Assembly (NCBI GenBank): GCA_963782595.1 | Contig: CAWAKJ010000005.1 | Coordinates: 744,001-808,000 of the forward strand | Source of the DNA: JAMQPK01 sp963782595 | Lineage (GTDB): Bacteria; Acidobacteriota; Vicinamibacteria; Vicinamibacterales; JAMQPK01 | DNA: 64,000 bases | Direction of reading: 5' to 3' | Shown here: positions 1 to 7,840 of the stretch, piece after piece | How the letters are laid out: every line of letters starts with the position of its first letter | Numbering within the stretch: position 1 is the stretch's first letter | Program-made: the position numbers and the translations under genes | Notes under the pieces: generated by a model | The model's input: only the letters and a program-made list of their open reading frames with translations | What the model was told of the DNA's origin: nothing | Database searches by the model: none

Positions 1-608
1 GGAATGATCCGGGCATCGTGAATCATCTCGTGGAGAATCACGACATGCGTCGGGGTCTGCAGAATCTGGTAGTTGTTGTTGTAAGGACCTGGCACCAGGG
101 GCAGCCCGCGCGTGATGCAGCGCTCCCACAGGCTCCGATCCTCCCAGGAATCATAGCCGCGCGCGGCGCGCGCGGTCGCACGCTTTTGTCCCTCCGGCGT
201 CAACACCGGTACGCGTCCATCGGGCGGATCGACCACGAGCGACGTCTGCCTCGTTGAGACGACCTTCGTTCCCCGATCCCACCAGAAGTCGTTGTAGGCT
301 CGGGCGAGGTCGGTGTCGGTCCCGGCGCCATCGCGTCGATCCTGGTTGTTTGTCGTCAGGTTTGTTCTCTCGAGTTCCGCCGCTTCTTCCTCGGTGAGCA
401 CCTGTTTGCCGGCAAGGGCGCCGGGCCGTTCGAAAGGTGTAATCGTCGCAATCGACCAGACGCCCTGAAGATCCGGATCGCCCCACGGCATGCGGGGCAG
501 GGTTCGGGTCTCCGTCCTGGACTGACCGGCGATCGTGATCGTTGCCAGCGAGGCTGCGGCGGCCGCTAACGCGAGCGCCCTAATTGGTCTTCTTGCGAAG
601 ATGGCCAT
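1..608 (-). CDS. PDLQGxW-family secreted protein, 3' end outside window
   Basis: The N-terminal ~202 residues of an exported protein whose C-terminus lies beyond base 1. The ATG at 608 lies inside the end of the upstream gene (29-nt overlap, suggesting translational coupling). It gives an Arg-containing N-terminus and an Ala/Leu signal peptide ending near IAGQS. Blocks shared with the genes at 1966-2925 and 4243-5293 follow: PWGDPDLQGVW, ITPFERP, LVVDPPDGRVP, a WERCI box and NNNYQILQTP..VVI..EMIHDARII. No enzyme family is recognised. The repeated co-occurrence with a DUF6152 gene suggests a periplasmic role, which is inference. Gene status is firm because three paralogues share the blocks. 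Confidence 0.85.
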   Translation of the reverse strand, partial: MAIFARRPIRALALAAAAASLATITIAGQSRTETRTLPRMPWGDPDLQGVWSIATITPFERPGALAGKQVLTEEEAAELERTNLTTNNQDRRDGAGTDTDLARAYNDFWWDRGTKVVSTRQTSLVVDPPDGRVPVLTPEGQKRATARAARGYDSWEDRSLWERCITRGLPLVPGPYNNNYQILQTPTHVVILHEMIHDARII

Positions 609-1410
609 ACATCAACTCTTCCACGAATTCGACGCATTTGTATTCGAGGAGCTGCGCGTTCTTCTCGACGCGGCGATAGAGCGGCATGCTCATCTTCCAG
701 GGACGCGTGAACACCTTGGAATCTTCGATCGTGACGTCGTACTGAAGCACATCGCGACTGACGGGCGTAAAGCGCTCGACGACGTGCAGCGCATCGCTGT
801 GAAAATTGCCGGCACGATCGAACCACGTCTCGCCGTTGAAGGCGTTGACATCCACGACCAGTGTGTCGCCTTCCCAGCGCCCGCGCGACCAGCCCATCCA
901 GGTGTCGGCGGGGCTCTCGTCTTTGCTGTTCATGTAGATCGTGCGGCTCGCGCTCGCGAATTCATACGCCATCAGGATGTGTGTGGGCGTCTGCACGACC
1001 TGAAACGGGTAGGGCATGTAGGTGGCTCGTGGCACACCCGGCATGTAGCATTTGATCTCGGGATCGAGCTTCACCCAGTTCGCGGCATTCTCTTTCTTTT
1101 TCGCCGCCGCCCATGGCTGGTAGGGAATGTCATCGCCCTCGACGACGCCGATGCCGGCAGGCACGCTGAAGGAGGCACCGAGCTCGAGAACCGGCCCCTG
1201 TCGAGCGGCGTGACCTTGAACGTCCCAGTTGGCGGTGTTGTTGGCCTGCCAAATCCCGTTGAGATCCGGCTTGCCGTCCTTGAACGGCGAACGCGGCGCT
1301 TTATACGTCGCGGGCGCCTGTCCTGCAGTCGGCATGACGGCGAGCGACAGAACCGTAAGCCCGGCGGCTGCGCCGACGGCAACGATGGTGAGTCTGAGCC
1401 GGGTTTGCAT
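580..1410 (-). CDS. Secreted protein, divergent PDLQGxW-family paralogue
   Basis: A 276-residue exported protein. The reading frame is open to 1446, but the upstream codons come from the 26-bp palindromic repeat at 1426-1451, so ATG 1410 is chosen; it gives a classic signal peptide ending near AGQAPA. It shares a reduced set of blocks with its neighbours: KPDLNGIWQ, QVVQTPTHILM, SRGRWEGDTLVVDVNAF, HVVERFTPVSRDVLQYDVTIED and FTRPW. It lacks the LVVDPPDG segment, and EYACHEGNY is replaced by EYKCVEF. Function unknown. The 3' end overlaps the start of the next paralogue, so the two are probably co-translated. Confidence 0.85.
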   Translation of the reverse strand: MQTRLRLTIVAVGAAAGLTVLSLAVMPTAGQAPATYKAPRSPFKDGKPDLNGIWQANNTANWDVQGHAARQGPVLELGASFSVPAGIGVVEGDDIPYQPWAAAKKKENAANWVKLDPEIKCYMPGVPRATYMPYPFQVVQTPTHILMAYEFASASRTIYMNSKDESPADTWMGWSRGRWEGDTLVVDVNAFNGETWFDRAGNFHSDALHVVERFTPVSRDVLQYDVTIEDSKVFTRPWKMSMPLYRRVEKNAQLLEYKCVEFVEELMYGHLRKKTN

Positions 1411-1425
1411 CTCGAAATCTCCAAC

Positions 1426-1451
1426 GGTCCGGCTAAAGCCGGACACTACGT
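1426..1451 (+). repeat. REP-like 26-bp palindrome, copy 1
   Basis: Core TCCGGCTAAAGCCGGA plus tail CACTACGT. It sits 15 nt upstream of the ATG at 1410, so it would form a hairpin in the 5' leader of that minus-strand gene. Confidence 0.85.
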
Positions 1452-1457
1452 ATTACC

Positions 1458-1505
1458 ACCTGCCATCTGCCATCTGCCATCTGCCATCCGCCATCTGCCC
1501 TGACA
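1458..1505. repeat. TGCCATC word satellite
   Basis: Consecutive 7-bp words of the type TGCCATC (TGCCATCTGCCATCTGCCAT and variants) fill the spacer between two minus-strand genes. The same vocabulary recurs near 2950-3013, 7756-7832, 42901-43012 and 59052-59236. Confidence 0.8.
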
Positions 1506-1512
1506 TGTTTCA

Positions 1513-1932
1513 CTATTTAGGCGGCGGCTGCGGATCGCCCGGGGCACCCGTGCCGGTCGAACCGATGAATAGCTTTCGTCCATCCGGAAACGTAATGTCT
1601 CTGCCGTTTCCCTTGAGCGTGCCGTCTTTGGCCTGATAGCCATCGACGATGATCACGGTTCCGAAGGGGAGGGAATTCTTGTTGACGCCCCTTCTGAATA
1701 GCGTATTCGGCGTGCCCCCTTCGATCATCCACTTTTCGACTGTGCCGTTGGCCGCCTTCACGTCGATGTGTATCCACGCGTGAGGATTGATCCACTCGAC
1801 CTTCGTCACGGTGCCCTGGAGCTTGATCGGTTTCTTTGCGTCGAACTCTGCAGCAAAGGCGTGGTGCGCCCGCAGCGGAACCGTGGCACACAGGAGGGCC
1901 AAGGCAGCAAGGGCAGACATCAGTATTCGCAT
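1513..1932 (-). CDS. DUF6152 family periplasmic protein
   Basis: A 139-residue protein with a clear signal peptide (MRILMSALAALALLCATVPL, then RAHHAFAAEFD). The mature part shows the DUF6152 signature: HHAFAAEFD near the cleavage site, a KPIKLQGTVTKVEWINPHAWI block, and a C-terminal GRDITFPDGRKLFIG. DUF6152 proteins are small secreted beta proteins of unknown function, common in Acidobacteriota and often beside the PDLQGxW proteins seen here. It lies between two such paralogues in one orientation and is probably co-transcribed with them. Family assignment is confident; no role is claimed. Confidence 0.9.
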   Translation of the reverse strand: MRILMSALAALALLCATVPLRAHHAFAAEFDAKKPIKLQGTVTKVEWINPHAWIHIDVKAANGTVEKWMIEGGTPNTLFRRGVNKNSLPFGTVIIVDGYQAKDGTLKGNGRDITFPDGRKLFIGSTGTGAPGDPQPPPK

Positions 1933-1945
1933 GAATCCTCCGAAA

Positions 1946-1970
1946 GGTCCGGCTAAAGCCGGACTCTACT
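1946..1970 (+). repeat. REP-like palindrome, copy 2 (variant tail)
   Basis: GGTCCGGCTAAAGCCGGACT, with tail CTCTACT in place of CACTACGT. It lies 13 nt upstream of the ATG at 1932, in the leader of the DUF6152 gene. Confidence 0.85.
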
Positions 1971-2925
1971 TTGTTTCTTCGGCTCGCGCACCACTCAGCA
2001 GATTCGTCATGCCGTAATTGCCTTCGTGGCACGCATACTCGAATATCGGGCCTTCCGTCCTCGTCATCGGAATGGCCGCCGTCCACGGTCTCGTAAAGGA
2101 TCTCGGATCGTCAACCGTAAACTGGTAGTCGATCGTATCAGCGTCGATGCGCCTGAAACGCTCGACGAGCTTCATATTCGGGCTCGATCCCCGGAAATTG
2201 GTCTTGTCCGTGAAATTTGACGTCGTGACGACAAGCGTGCTCCCGTCCCAGCGGCCACGCGAATCGCCCATCCATTGGCGGATCGCTGGCGACGCATGGG
2301 GACGGCCGTCGAGCGGAATGATGCGCACATCGTGGATCATCTCGGTGAGGATCACCACGTAGCCCGGAGCCTGCAGAATCTGGTAGTTGTTGTTGTAGCC
2401 GCCGGGAATCATCGGCGGACCTGCGGTCGGCCACAGGATGCACCGCTCCGCGAGACTGCGATCCTCGGGGCCGTCGGCGGGACTGCGCCGCCGCGCCGCG
2501 GCGCGAGCGTCGGCTTGCTGCTGTGCGTCGGGCGTCAGCGACGGCACCCGTCCATCGGGCGGATCCACGACCAGCGACGTGCGCCTCGTACCGACAACCC
2601 TCGTTCCGCGTTCGTACCAGAACTGGTTGTACGCGCGCCCGAGATCGGCGTCGGTCCCGCCGGTGCGATTGTCTGCGTCGCGCGCGGTGAGTGTCTCCTT
2701 TTCAAATTCCACAGCTTCCTGTTCCGTCAGCACCGGCTTGTCGCTCAAGTTCGCCGGCCGTTCGAACGGCGTAATGGTGGCGTTGGTCCACAGGCCCTGC
2801 AAGTCCGGGTCGCCCCAGGGTGTGCGGGCCGTACGGGGACCTGCCGGCGACTGACCGAAGACCGTTGCGATGGTCAGCGCCGCACCGGCGACGGTCATCG
2901 TGAGGTGTCCAAACCGGTTACGCAT
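1966..2925 (-). CDS. PDLQGxW-family secreted protein (complete)
   Basis: A 319-residue exported protein and the best complete reference for the family in this window. ATG 2925 is chosen over the longer frame, whose extra codons come from a word satellite; it gives a signal peptide ending near VFGQSPAG. Blocks in order: PWGDPDLQGLW, ITPFERP, a Glu-rich helix, NQFWYERGTRVV, LVVDPPDGRVPSLTPDAQ, RCILWP, NNNYQILQAPGYVVIL, EMIHDVRIIPLDGRPH, GDSRGRWDGSTLVV, NFTDKTNFRG, ERFRRIDADTIDYQFTVDD, FTRPWT and EYACHEGNYGM. The conserved His, Asp and single Cys suggest a binding or catalytic site, but no known family is recognised. It probably belongs to one operon with the genes down to base 1. Confidence 0.88.
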   Translation of the reverse strand: MRNRFGHLTMTVAGAALTIATVFGQSPAGPRTARTPWGDPDLQGLWTNATITPFERPANLSDKPVLTEQEAVEFEKETLTARDADNRTGGTDADLGRAYNQFWYERGTRVVGTRRTSLVVDPPDGRVPSLTPDAQQQADARAAARRRSPADGPEDRSLAERCILWPTAGPPMIPGGYNNNYQILQAPGYVVILTEMIHDVRIIPLDGRPHASPAIRQWMGDSRGRWDGSTLVVTTSNFTDKTNFRGSSPNMKLVERFRRIDADTIDYQFTVDDPRSFTRPWTAAIPMTRTEGPIFEYACHEGNYGMTNLLSGARAEETK

Positions 2926-2943
2926 TTGTGACTGTCTTCCGTC

Positions 2944-3013
2944 AGGGCAGATGTCAGATGGCAAATGGCAGACGGTACTCTATGCCATCATCCATCTGCC
3001 CTCTGCCATCAGA
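2944..3013. repeat. GGCAGATG/TGCCATC word satellite
   Basis: Words of the CAGATGGCA / TGCCATCTGCC type on both strands form an imperfect inverted repeat in the divergent spacer between genes starting at 2925 and 3099. Promoters for both genes should lie in 2926-3098, but none can be placed with confidence. Confidence 0.65.
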
Positions 3014-3098
3014 CCTTACGAGCCGAAGATAGACCCTTCAAATCAGCGTGTCAATTGATTCGGCAGGGTTTAGACTTCGCCTGGGAAGGACCCATAAC

Positions 3099-4469
3099 AT
3101 GAAGCTGACGGGTATCGCGGCAATACCGTTCGCAGTGCTGATGAGCGTGGCGCTGGTTGCTCAGCAAAGCAGCCAGAACCCACCACCGGCCGAACAGGTC
3201 TTCAAGAACATTCAGGTGCTTAAGGGCATACCTGTGGACGATTTCATGGACACCATGGGCATCATGTCGGCGGCGCTGGGCTTTGACTGCGTGGAATGCC
3301 ACGTAGGTGCCGGGACCGACACCGTAAAGTGGGAGGCCGACACAGACAAGAAGCGAAGCGCGCGGCGGATGACGCTGATGGTGGCCGCGATCAACCGCAC
3401 CAACTTCGGCGGCCGGCAGGTCGTCACCTGCTGGACATGTCATCGAGGTCGCGACATTCCGGTGACGATGCCGGGGATCGATACCGTGTACGGCGAGCCA
3501 TTTCTGGAGCCCGATCTCATCGTCACGGAGTCGGCTCCGGGAGAGCCGTCTGCCGACGCGATTCTCGACAAATATCTGCAAGCGCTTGGTGGTGCGGAAC
3601 GACTGGCCAAAGTCACCAGCTTCATTGCGACGGGCACGAGCGAGGGCTTCCGCGGCTTTGGCGGTGGGGGCCAGGTGCAGGTCTTTGCGAAAGCGCCGGA
3701 TCAGCGTGCGACGATTATCAAGTTTGCCGCGAACATCGGACGGCAGGATGCCATACGTGTATTCGACGGCCGCAATGGATGGGTGTCGGCGCCGCTGGCG
3801 GTCGTACCCGAGTACGTCCTAGGTGGCAGCGAATTAGATGGTGCCCGTTTCGACGCGCAGATGGCGTTTCCGGTTCAGATAAGGAAAACGCTCAGCCAGC
3901 TTCGAGTCGGTCAGCCCGAGAACATCAATGGCCGCGACGTGCACGTGCTGCAGGGAAACGGATCTCGCGGGCTTGTTGTGACGATGTACATCGACAAGGA
4001 ATCGGGTCTGCTGGTGCGAATGGTCCGCTTCGGCAACTCGCCGATCGGCCGTGCTCCGACTCAGGTCGACTTTGAAGATTATCGCGAGGTTACCGGAGCC
4101 GGTATCAAGATGCCTTTCCGCTGGACCTTCGGCTGGCTCAACGGCCGGGATACGTTCGAGCTGAAAGAGGTGCGGGTGAACGTGCCGATCAATGCGGACG
4201 TGTTTGGACCCATGAGAAGTAAAAAAAAAGTAAAAAGAGAAAGTGAAGGGGAAAGTGGAAAGCAAAAAGTTCGTCGCTGCGATGGGTGCGCTGGTGATTG
4301 TGTTCGCGCCGATTTTCGTTGCAGGTCAGGCGAAAGACTGGCTTCCGCCGCTCACATCGGAGGGCAGGCCGGATCTGCAGGGCGTGTGGCTGAACCAGAG
4401 CGCAACGCCGCTGGAACGGCCGAAGGAATTCGCCGGGCGGCAGTTCTTGACGGACGAGGAAGTCGCTGA
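3099..4469 (+). CDS. Diheme c-type cytochrome, reaction-centre-cytochrome-like
   Basis: Exported (signal peptide ending near VALVAQQ). Two CxxCH motifs, CVECH at residues 64-68 and CWTCH at 111-115, lie in an N-terminal domain (NIQVLKGIPVDDFM, then MTLMVAAINR) resembling the photosynthetic reaction-centre cytochrome c subunit family found in many non-phototrophic Acidobacteriota. The C-terminal ~230 residues form a lipoprotein-carrier-like beta domain (ADAILDKYLQALGG, then FDGRNGW). The ATG at 3099 follows the poorly conserved leader. A normal end is expected near 4210; instead the frame reads through an A-rich satellite and overlaps the next gene by 227 nt, so the last ~85 residues are probably not native sequence. 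Likely a periplasmic electron carrier. Confidence 0.85.
   Translation: MKLTGIAAIPFAVLMSVALVAQQSSQNPPPAEQVFKNIQVLKGIPVDDFMDTMGIMSAALGFDCVECHVGAGTDTVKWEADTDKKRSARRMTLMVAAINRTNFGGRQVVTCWTCHRGRDIPVTMPGIDTVYGEPFLEPDLIVTESAPGEPSADAILDKYLQALGGAERLAKVTSFIATGTSEGFRGFGGGGQVQVFAKAPDQRATIIKFAANIGRQDAIRVFDGRNGWVSAPLAVVPEYVLGGSELDGARFDAQMAFPVQIRKTLSQLRVGQPENINGRDVHVLQGNGSRGLVVTMYIDKESGLLVRMVRFGNSPIGRAPTQVDFEDYREVTGAGIKMPFRWTFGWLNGRDTFELKEVRVNVPINADVFGPMRSKKKVKRESEGESGKQKVRRCDGCAGDCVRADFRCRSGERLASAAHIGGQAGSAGRVAEPERNAAGTAEGIRRAAVLDGRGSR
4215..4269. repeat. A-rich GAAAGTAAAA word satellite
   Basis: Words such as AGAAGTAAAAAAAAAGTAAA and GAAAGTGAAGGGGAAAGTGG lie at the junction of two co-directional genes. 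A similar vocabulary occurs at 29153-29190. It seems to have removed the stop codon of the cytochrome gene and supplies the first codons of the next gene. Confidence 0.7.
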
Positions 4470-5293
4470 GCTCAAGAAGCGCGCCGAACGGCTCTTCGAC
4501 GTCAATACCAACAGTGACTTCCCCGGCGGAGACAATTTCTTTCACGCCCTGCTCGCCAACCCCGATCGATACGAGAGCCCGACCGCGACCGGCAGCGCCA
4601 CTGTGATGATCGAAAGGACCATCGACAATCGCACGTCGCTCATCGTCGATCCGCCTGACGGGAAGAATTCCCCCGATGACGCCGGATGGACAGGCGAGAT
4701 TCGCAAGAACCCCGCCGCCGACTGCAGCCGGAGGGCGGCCTGCATCCGGACCGGAGGACCTCAGCAACGCGATGCGGTGCATCACCTACGGCATGCCACG
4801 GATCGGCATGCAGAACATCAACTCTGCGGGCCCGTTGGGCTACTACCAGATTCTGCAAACCCCGGGCTACGTCGTCATCACGCTCGAAGCCATCCATGAA
4901 ACCCGTGTCATTCCACTGGACGGACGTCCACATCTCCCGAACGGCATGAGGCAGTGGAGCGGAGACTCACGAGGCCGATGGGAAGGCAATGTCCTCGTCG
5001 TGGACACGACCAACTTCTCACCGCGAAGTAACTTCATGGGATCGGCGGAGAATCTTCACATCGTCGAGCGGTTCACGCGCGTGGCCGCCGACACGCTTCA
5101 ATACGAAGTGACTGTAGACGACTTGACGACGTGGACCAGGCCGTGGACGGTCATGATTCGCATGAAGCGGAGTCAGGACAAGCTCTATGAGTACGCCTGT
5201 CACGAAGGCAACTACGTCACCATGGAAGGCATCCTCGGTGCGGCTCGCGCCGATGAGCACGCTGCGGAAGAAGCGGCGCGTCAACCGAAATAG
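4243..5293 (+). pseudogene. PDLQGxW-family secreted protein with single-base frameshift
   Basis: Two overlapping frames (4243-4899 and 4676-5293) together make one family member of ~349 residues. The first half has a signal peptide ending near FVAGQ, then RPDLQGVW, LERPKEF and LIVDPPDG. The second resumes with MTPDGQARF, YYQILQTPGYVVI, IPLDGRPHLP, GDSRGRWEGNVLVVDT, ERFTRVAADTLQYEVTVDD, WTRPWTV and YEYACHEGNY. The break is at GGGAAGAATTCCC (4661-4672): dropping one A gives DPPDGKIPPMTPDGQ, matching the paralogues. The start is GTG 4243 or ATG 4282. The insertion may be real or a consensus error. Confidence 0.85.
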
Positions 5294-6580
5294 TTAGTAC
5301 GCGAAGTCCGCAGTACTCGTTGCCCCTGCCGTCACGCGAATGTTCTGGGTAGTTACGCCATAACGCTCGTGCCACGCCTGAATCGTGTAAGTGCCTTCGG
5401 GCACGTTGTCGATGGTGTAGGTACCGGCAACGTTGCTGGTTGCGAAATACGGGTGGTCGACCACCCCGACGAAGGCCGTCATCCACCTGTGCACGTCGCA
5501 TGTGACGCGCAGCATCATCTCGGGTTTCTTGAGTGGCAGCTGCGAGACGATGCCGGCCTTGGGCTGGCTGACGTTGAAGGTGTTGTCGTGCGCCGAGACG
5601 CCGTGAACGTTGTGGAGAAGATTGTCGCTGTTTCGTACTTGAAGCGTCTGCCCGACACGCGCGCCGACGACTCGAGGAACGTAAACGCACGCACGCTGGT
5701 CGATCGTCACAGGCTCGGTGGGAACCGGCGACGCAGGAAATGATCCCTGCAGGCTGACGAATACGTTGGCCAGACTGCCGTCGGCGGTTGCCGCGACGAC
5801 TTCCTGCACGGGGCGTTTCCCGGCATTGAGCGTCGCGCACATCGGATCCATCCCCATCCTGATAACGGGATTGCCAGGCAGGGGGCCCTTCACGCGAACG
5901 TGACCCTTGATAGTGCCGCCCTTTGAGATGGGCGCGCTCGGGACCGCTGCCGCTGCGTTTGTGCTCGTGGATGCCGCTTCAATCTTCCACGCCGTCGCGT
6001 CCTTCGGTGGATACCAATAGTGCTGGTGGCAGGCTTCGCAGGCGTGCTCGATGTGCTCTCCGGCGTCGAAGAGGCCCTTGGGATTCTTGGCGTTGGCGGC
6101 GTTCAGTGCCGGTACGGCGGCGTCGTGCAGCCGATCGACCAGCGCAGTCCAGGTCGCGGGGTCGTCCGCGATCAGTTTTTGGATGGTTTCGGGCTCGAGC
6201 TCGATACGGGGGTTCTCCGACTTTTCGCCATGCTTGGCAACGAGACGGCCCGGGACTCGAAGCAGATTCGTCGCTTCGACGAGCTGGACGGCGCCCTGTC
6301 GAACTGCCGTCCATTCTTCATCGGTTCGCGGTTCTCGCTCTTCGGTGCCTTCCGCGCTCACGATCGTCGCGACGGCGTTCCAGAGCACATCGGCCTGCGG
6401 ATCGATGATCGAGACCATGATGTCTTTGACCGTCGCCGTGGGCCTGAACTGCGGTTGCGGCTGGCGATCGTCCCGGCTCGTGCAGCTGCCGGCCAGCAGG
6501 ATGGGAACACTGAAGAGGAGCACACGGCAGAAACATCGGATGCGGCGCCGGGGCTTGGGAAAGTCTGCCTGGGAAAACAT
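5294..6580 (-). CDS. Lipoprotein with one c-heme site and a cupredoxin-like domain
   Basis: A 428-residue lipoprotein with a basic N-terminus, hydrophobic stretch and lipobox LAGSC (Cys33). Residues ~45-200 resemble a helical cytochrome c' type domain and end in CEACHQHYW (heme motif at 181-185). After an Ala/Ser linker, residues ~208-360 form a plastocyanin-like domain with the copper-type pattern LLHNVHG, then TCDVHRWM. The end is a carboxypeptidase-regulatory-like beta domain (GTYTIDNVPEGTYTIQAWH). The combination suggests an envelope electron-transfer or copper protein; this is inferred from motifs. Its stop codon directly abuts the stop of the convergent gene at 5293, with no spacer. Confidence 0.85.
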   Translation of the reverse strand: MFSQADFPKPRRRIRCFCRVLLFSVPILLAGSCTSRDDRQPQPQFRPTATVKDIMVSIIDPQADVLWNAVATIVSAEGTEEREPRTDEEWTAVRQGAVQLVEATNLLRVPGRLVAKHGEKSENPRIELEPETIQKLIADDPATWTALVDRLHDAAVPALNAANAKNPKGLFDAGEHIEHACEACHQHYWYPPKDATAWKIEAASTSTNAAAAVPSAPISKGGTIKGHVRVKGPLPGNPVIRMGMDPMCATLNAGKRPVQEVVAATADGSLANVFVSLQGSFPASPVPTEPVTIDQRACVYVPRVVGARVGQTLQVRNSDNLLHNVHGVSAHDNTFNVSQPKAGIVSQLPLKKPEMMLRVTCDVHRWMTAFVGVVDHPYFATSNVAGTYTIDNVPEGTYTIQAWHERYGVTTQNIRVTAGATSTADFAY

Positions 6581-6641
6581 CGCGGCAGATCATACCCCCG
6601 CGCCGCCGGCGCGTCGATCGTTGTTCGGGTTTAACCCCGGC

Positions 6642-6720
6642 GGCCAGTTGAATTGACGCAGGCAGCATGGTTGGCATGATTGCGGGGTCGCCAAATTCAA
6701 CTGGCCACCGGACGTCAATT
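6642..6720. repeat. Nested inverted repeat downstream of 6715-7573
   Basis: GGCCAGTTGAATT (6642-6654) pairs with AATTCAACTGGCC (6694-6706), and AATTGACG (6651-6658) can pair with CGTCAATT (6713-6720), which contains the stop codon of the minus-strand gene. It may act as a terminator. Confidence 0.6.
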
Positions 6721-7573
6721 CGTCTTTTTCGTCCTCGGGTCGTCAGCCGGATTCAGATAGGTGATCGCGAACGGCCCCGTCCCGTGCACCTGAATCGTCG
6801 CCGCCGATTTGGCCATGAAAGAGTGACGCATCTCGGCTGGTAGTGACGCGAATCCTCCAACCGGCACGTCCTTCATTGCCTTTTCGTCGAACGTATCGCC
6901 CATGCCGAGTGCGACGGTTCCCGACAGGACTGTGATGTTTTCCATCACCGGATGCCAGTGAGGCGCGATGCGGTAGTTGGCCGGAAGCTGTGCGCGAAGC
7001 ACGTACGGCTGCGCCTGGCTTGGATCTCCCGAGACGACCGCTACGCGCGCACCCGGCGGCAGTCCGGGAGGCGGGTCGCCCCACTTGAGCTCGCCGGGGG
7101 CGAGCATCGTGTGCGCGCCGGGGGGCGGTTTCGGCGTGGCGTCGGCGTTGAAGATGTCTTCGGCGACCTTCCAGGCGTCTCCTTGCTTCTTCCAGACGGT
7201 CACGTACTTGCCTTGTTCGGTCGTACCACCCATGCTCATTTGGTAGGTGCCGACGGTGTAGCCGATATTGCCGCCCGCGCCGACCTCGCCTCTGGTCGGA
7301 GTCCACGAGAGCGCAAACCCCGGTGCCTTGCTCATCTCGGTGTACGACTTGCGGATGGCCTCAGCGCCGGTGACGATCGGCATCCCGGGAGCGTAAATGG
7401 CAGCGCCGTCGCCAAAGAACGAGACGAACTTCTCGGGGTCCTTCGTCGTCTCAGACCAGTCACGGTCTGCCGCCATCAGAGCCGCGCGCTCCTGCTCGAT
7501 ATTGACGGAGGGAGCACACGCAGTGGCGGCTAGTACCGACGAGTCCAACGATCAGCCATGGGAACCGACTCAT
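6715..7573 (-). CDS. SnoaL/DUF4440-like + cupin lipoprotein, frameshift in signal peptide
   Basis: A two-domain exported protein. The N-terminal half (EQERAALMAADRDWSETTKD to VAEDIF) is SnoaL/DUF4440-like. The C-terminal half is a cupin (RIAPHWHPVMENITVLSG, then PAEMRHSFMAKS). A good Shine-Dalgarno (AAAGGAG) precedes ATG 7573, whose product MSRFPWLIVGLV runs out of frame with the rest. Dropping one G at TCGGTACTAG (AGTACC at 7532-7537 on the plus strand) gives a complete lipoprotein signal with LAATAC lipobox. As it stands, the only in-frame start is a TTG at 7548. Last gene of the pectin-type operon; the role there is not known. Confidence 0.8.
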
Positions 7574-7662
7574 ACAGGGCTCCTTTCCGTTAGGTGGGCG
7601 GGGGAGACGAGCCGCAGAACCTCGGATCATAGCGCGAGGGCCCTGGAACTGTGAGTACGAAA

Positions 7663-7727
7663 CAGAAAAGGGGTCGGGAGGATTTTTCGGGTGTGTTACG
7701 CGAAAAATCCTCCCGACCCCTTTTCTG
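7663..7727. repeat. Perfect 27-bp inverted repeat, 11-nt loop
   Basis: Arms 7663-7689 and 7701-7727 are exactly complementary (core AAAAGGGGTCGGGAGGATTT), with loop GGTGTGTTACG. It lies in the spacer between two minus-strand genes. It is too long for an ordinary terminator and lacks a T-run, so it is more likely a non-autonomous palindromic element. Confidence 0.85.
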
Positions 7728-7755
7728 CCCCCTTTCTTGCGGTCGAAACGTGAGT

Positions 7756-7832
7756 GATGTCAGGGCAAATGGCAAATGGCAAATGGCAGATGGCAGACAG
7801 CTCTCAGCCATCAGCCATCTGCCCTCTGCCAT
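7756..7832. repeat. GGCAAATGGCAGATGGCAGA word satellite, inverted
   Basis: The left side has GGCAAATGGCAAATGGCA repeats; the right side has CATCTGCCCTCTGCCATGAC. The two can fold into an imperfect hairpin immediately downstream of the TonB-dependent receptor gene. Confidence 0.75.
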
Positions 7833-7840
7833 GACAATCG

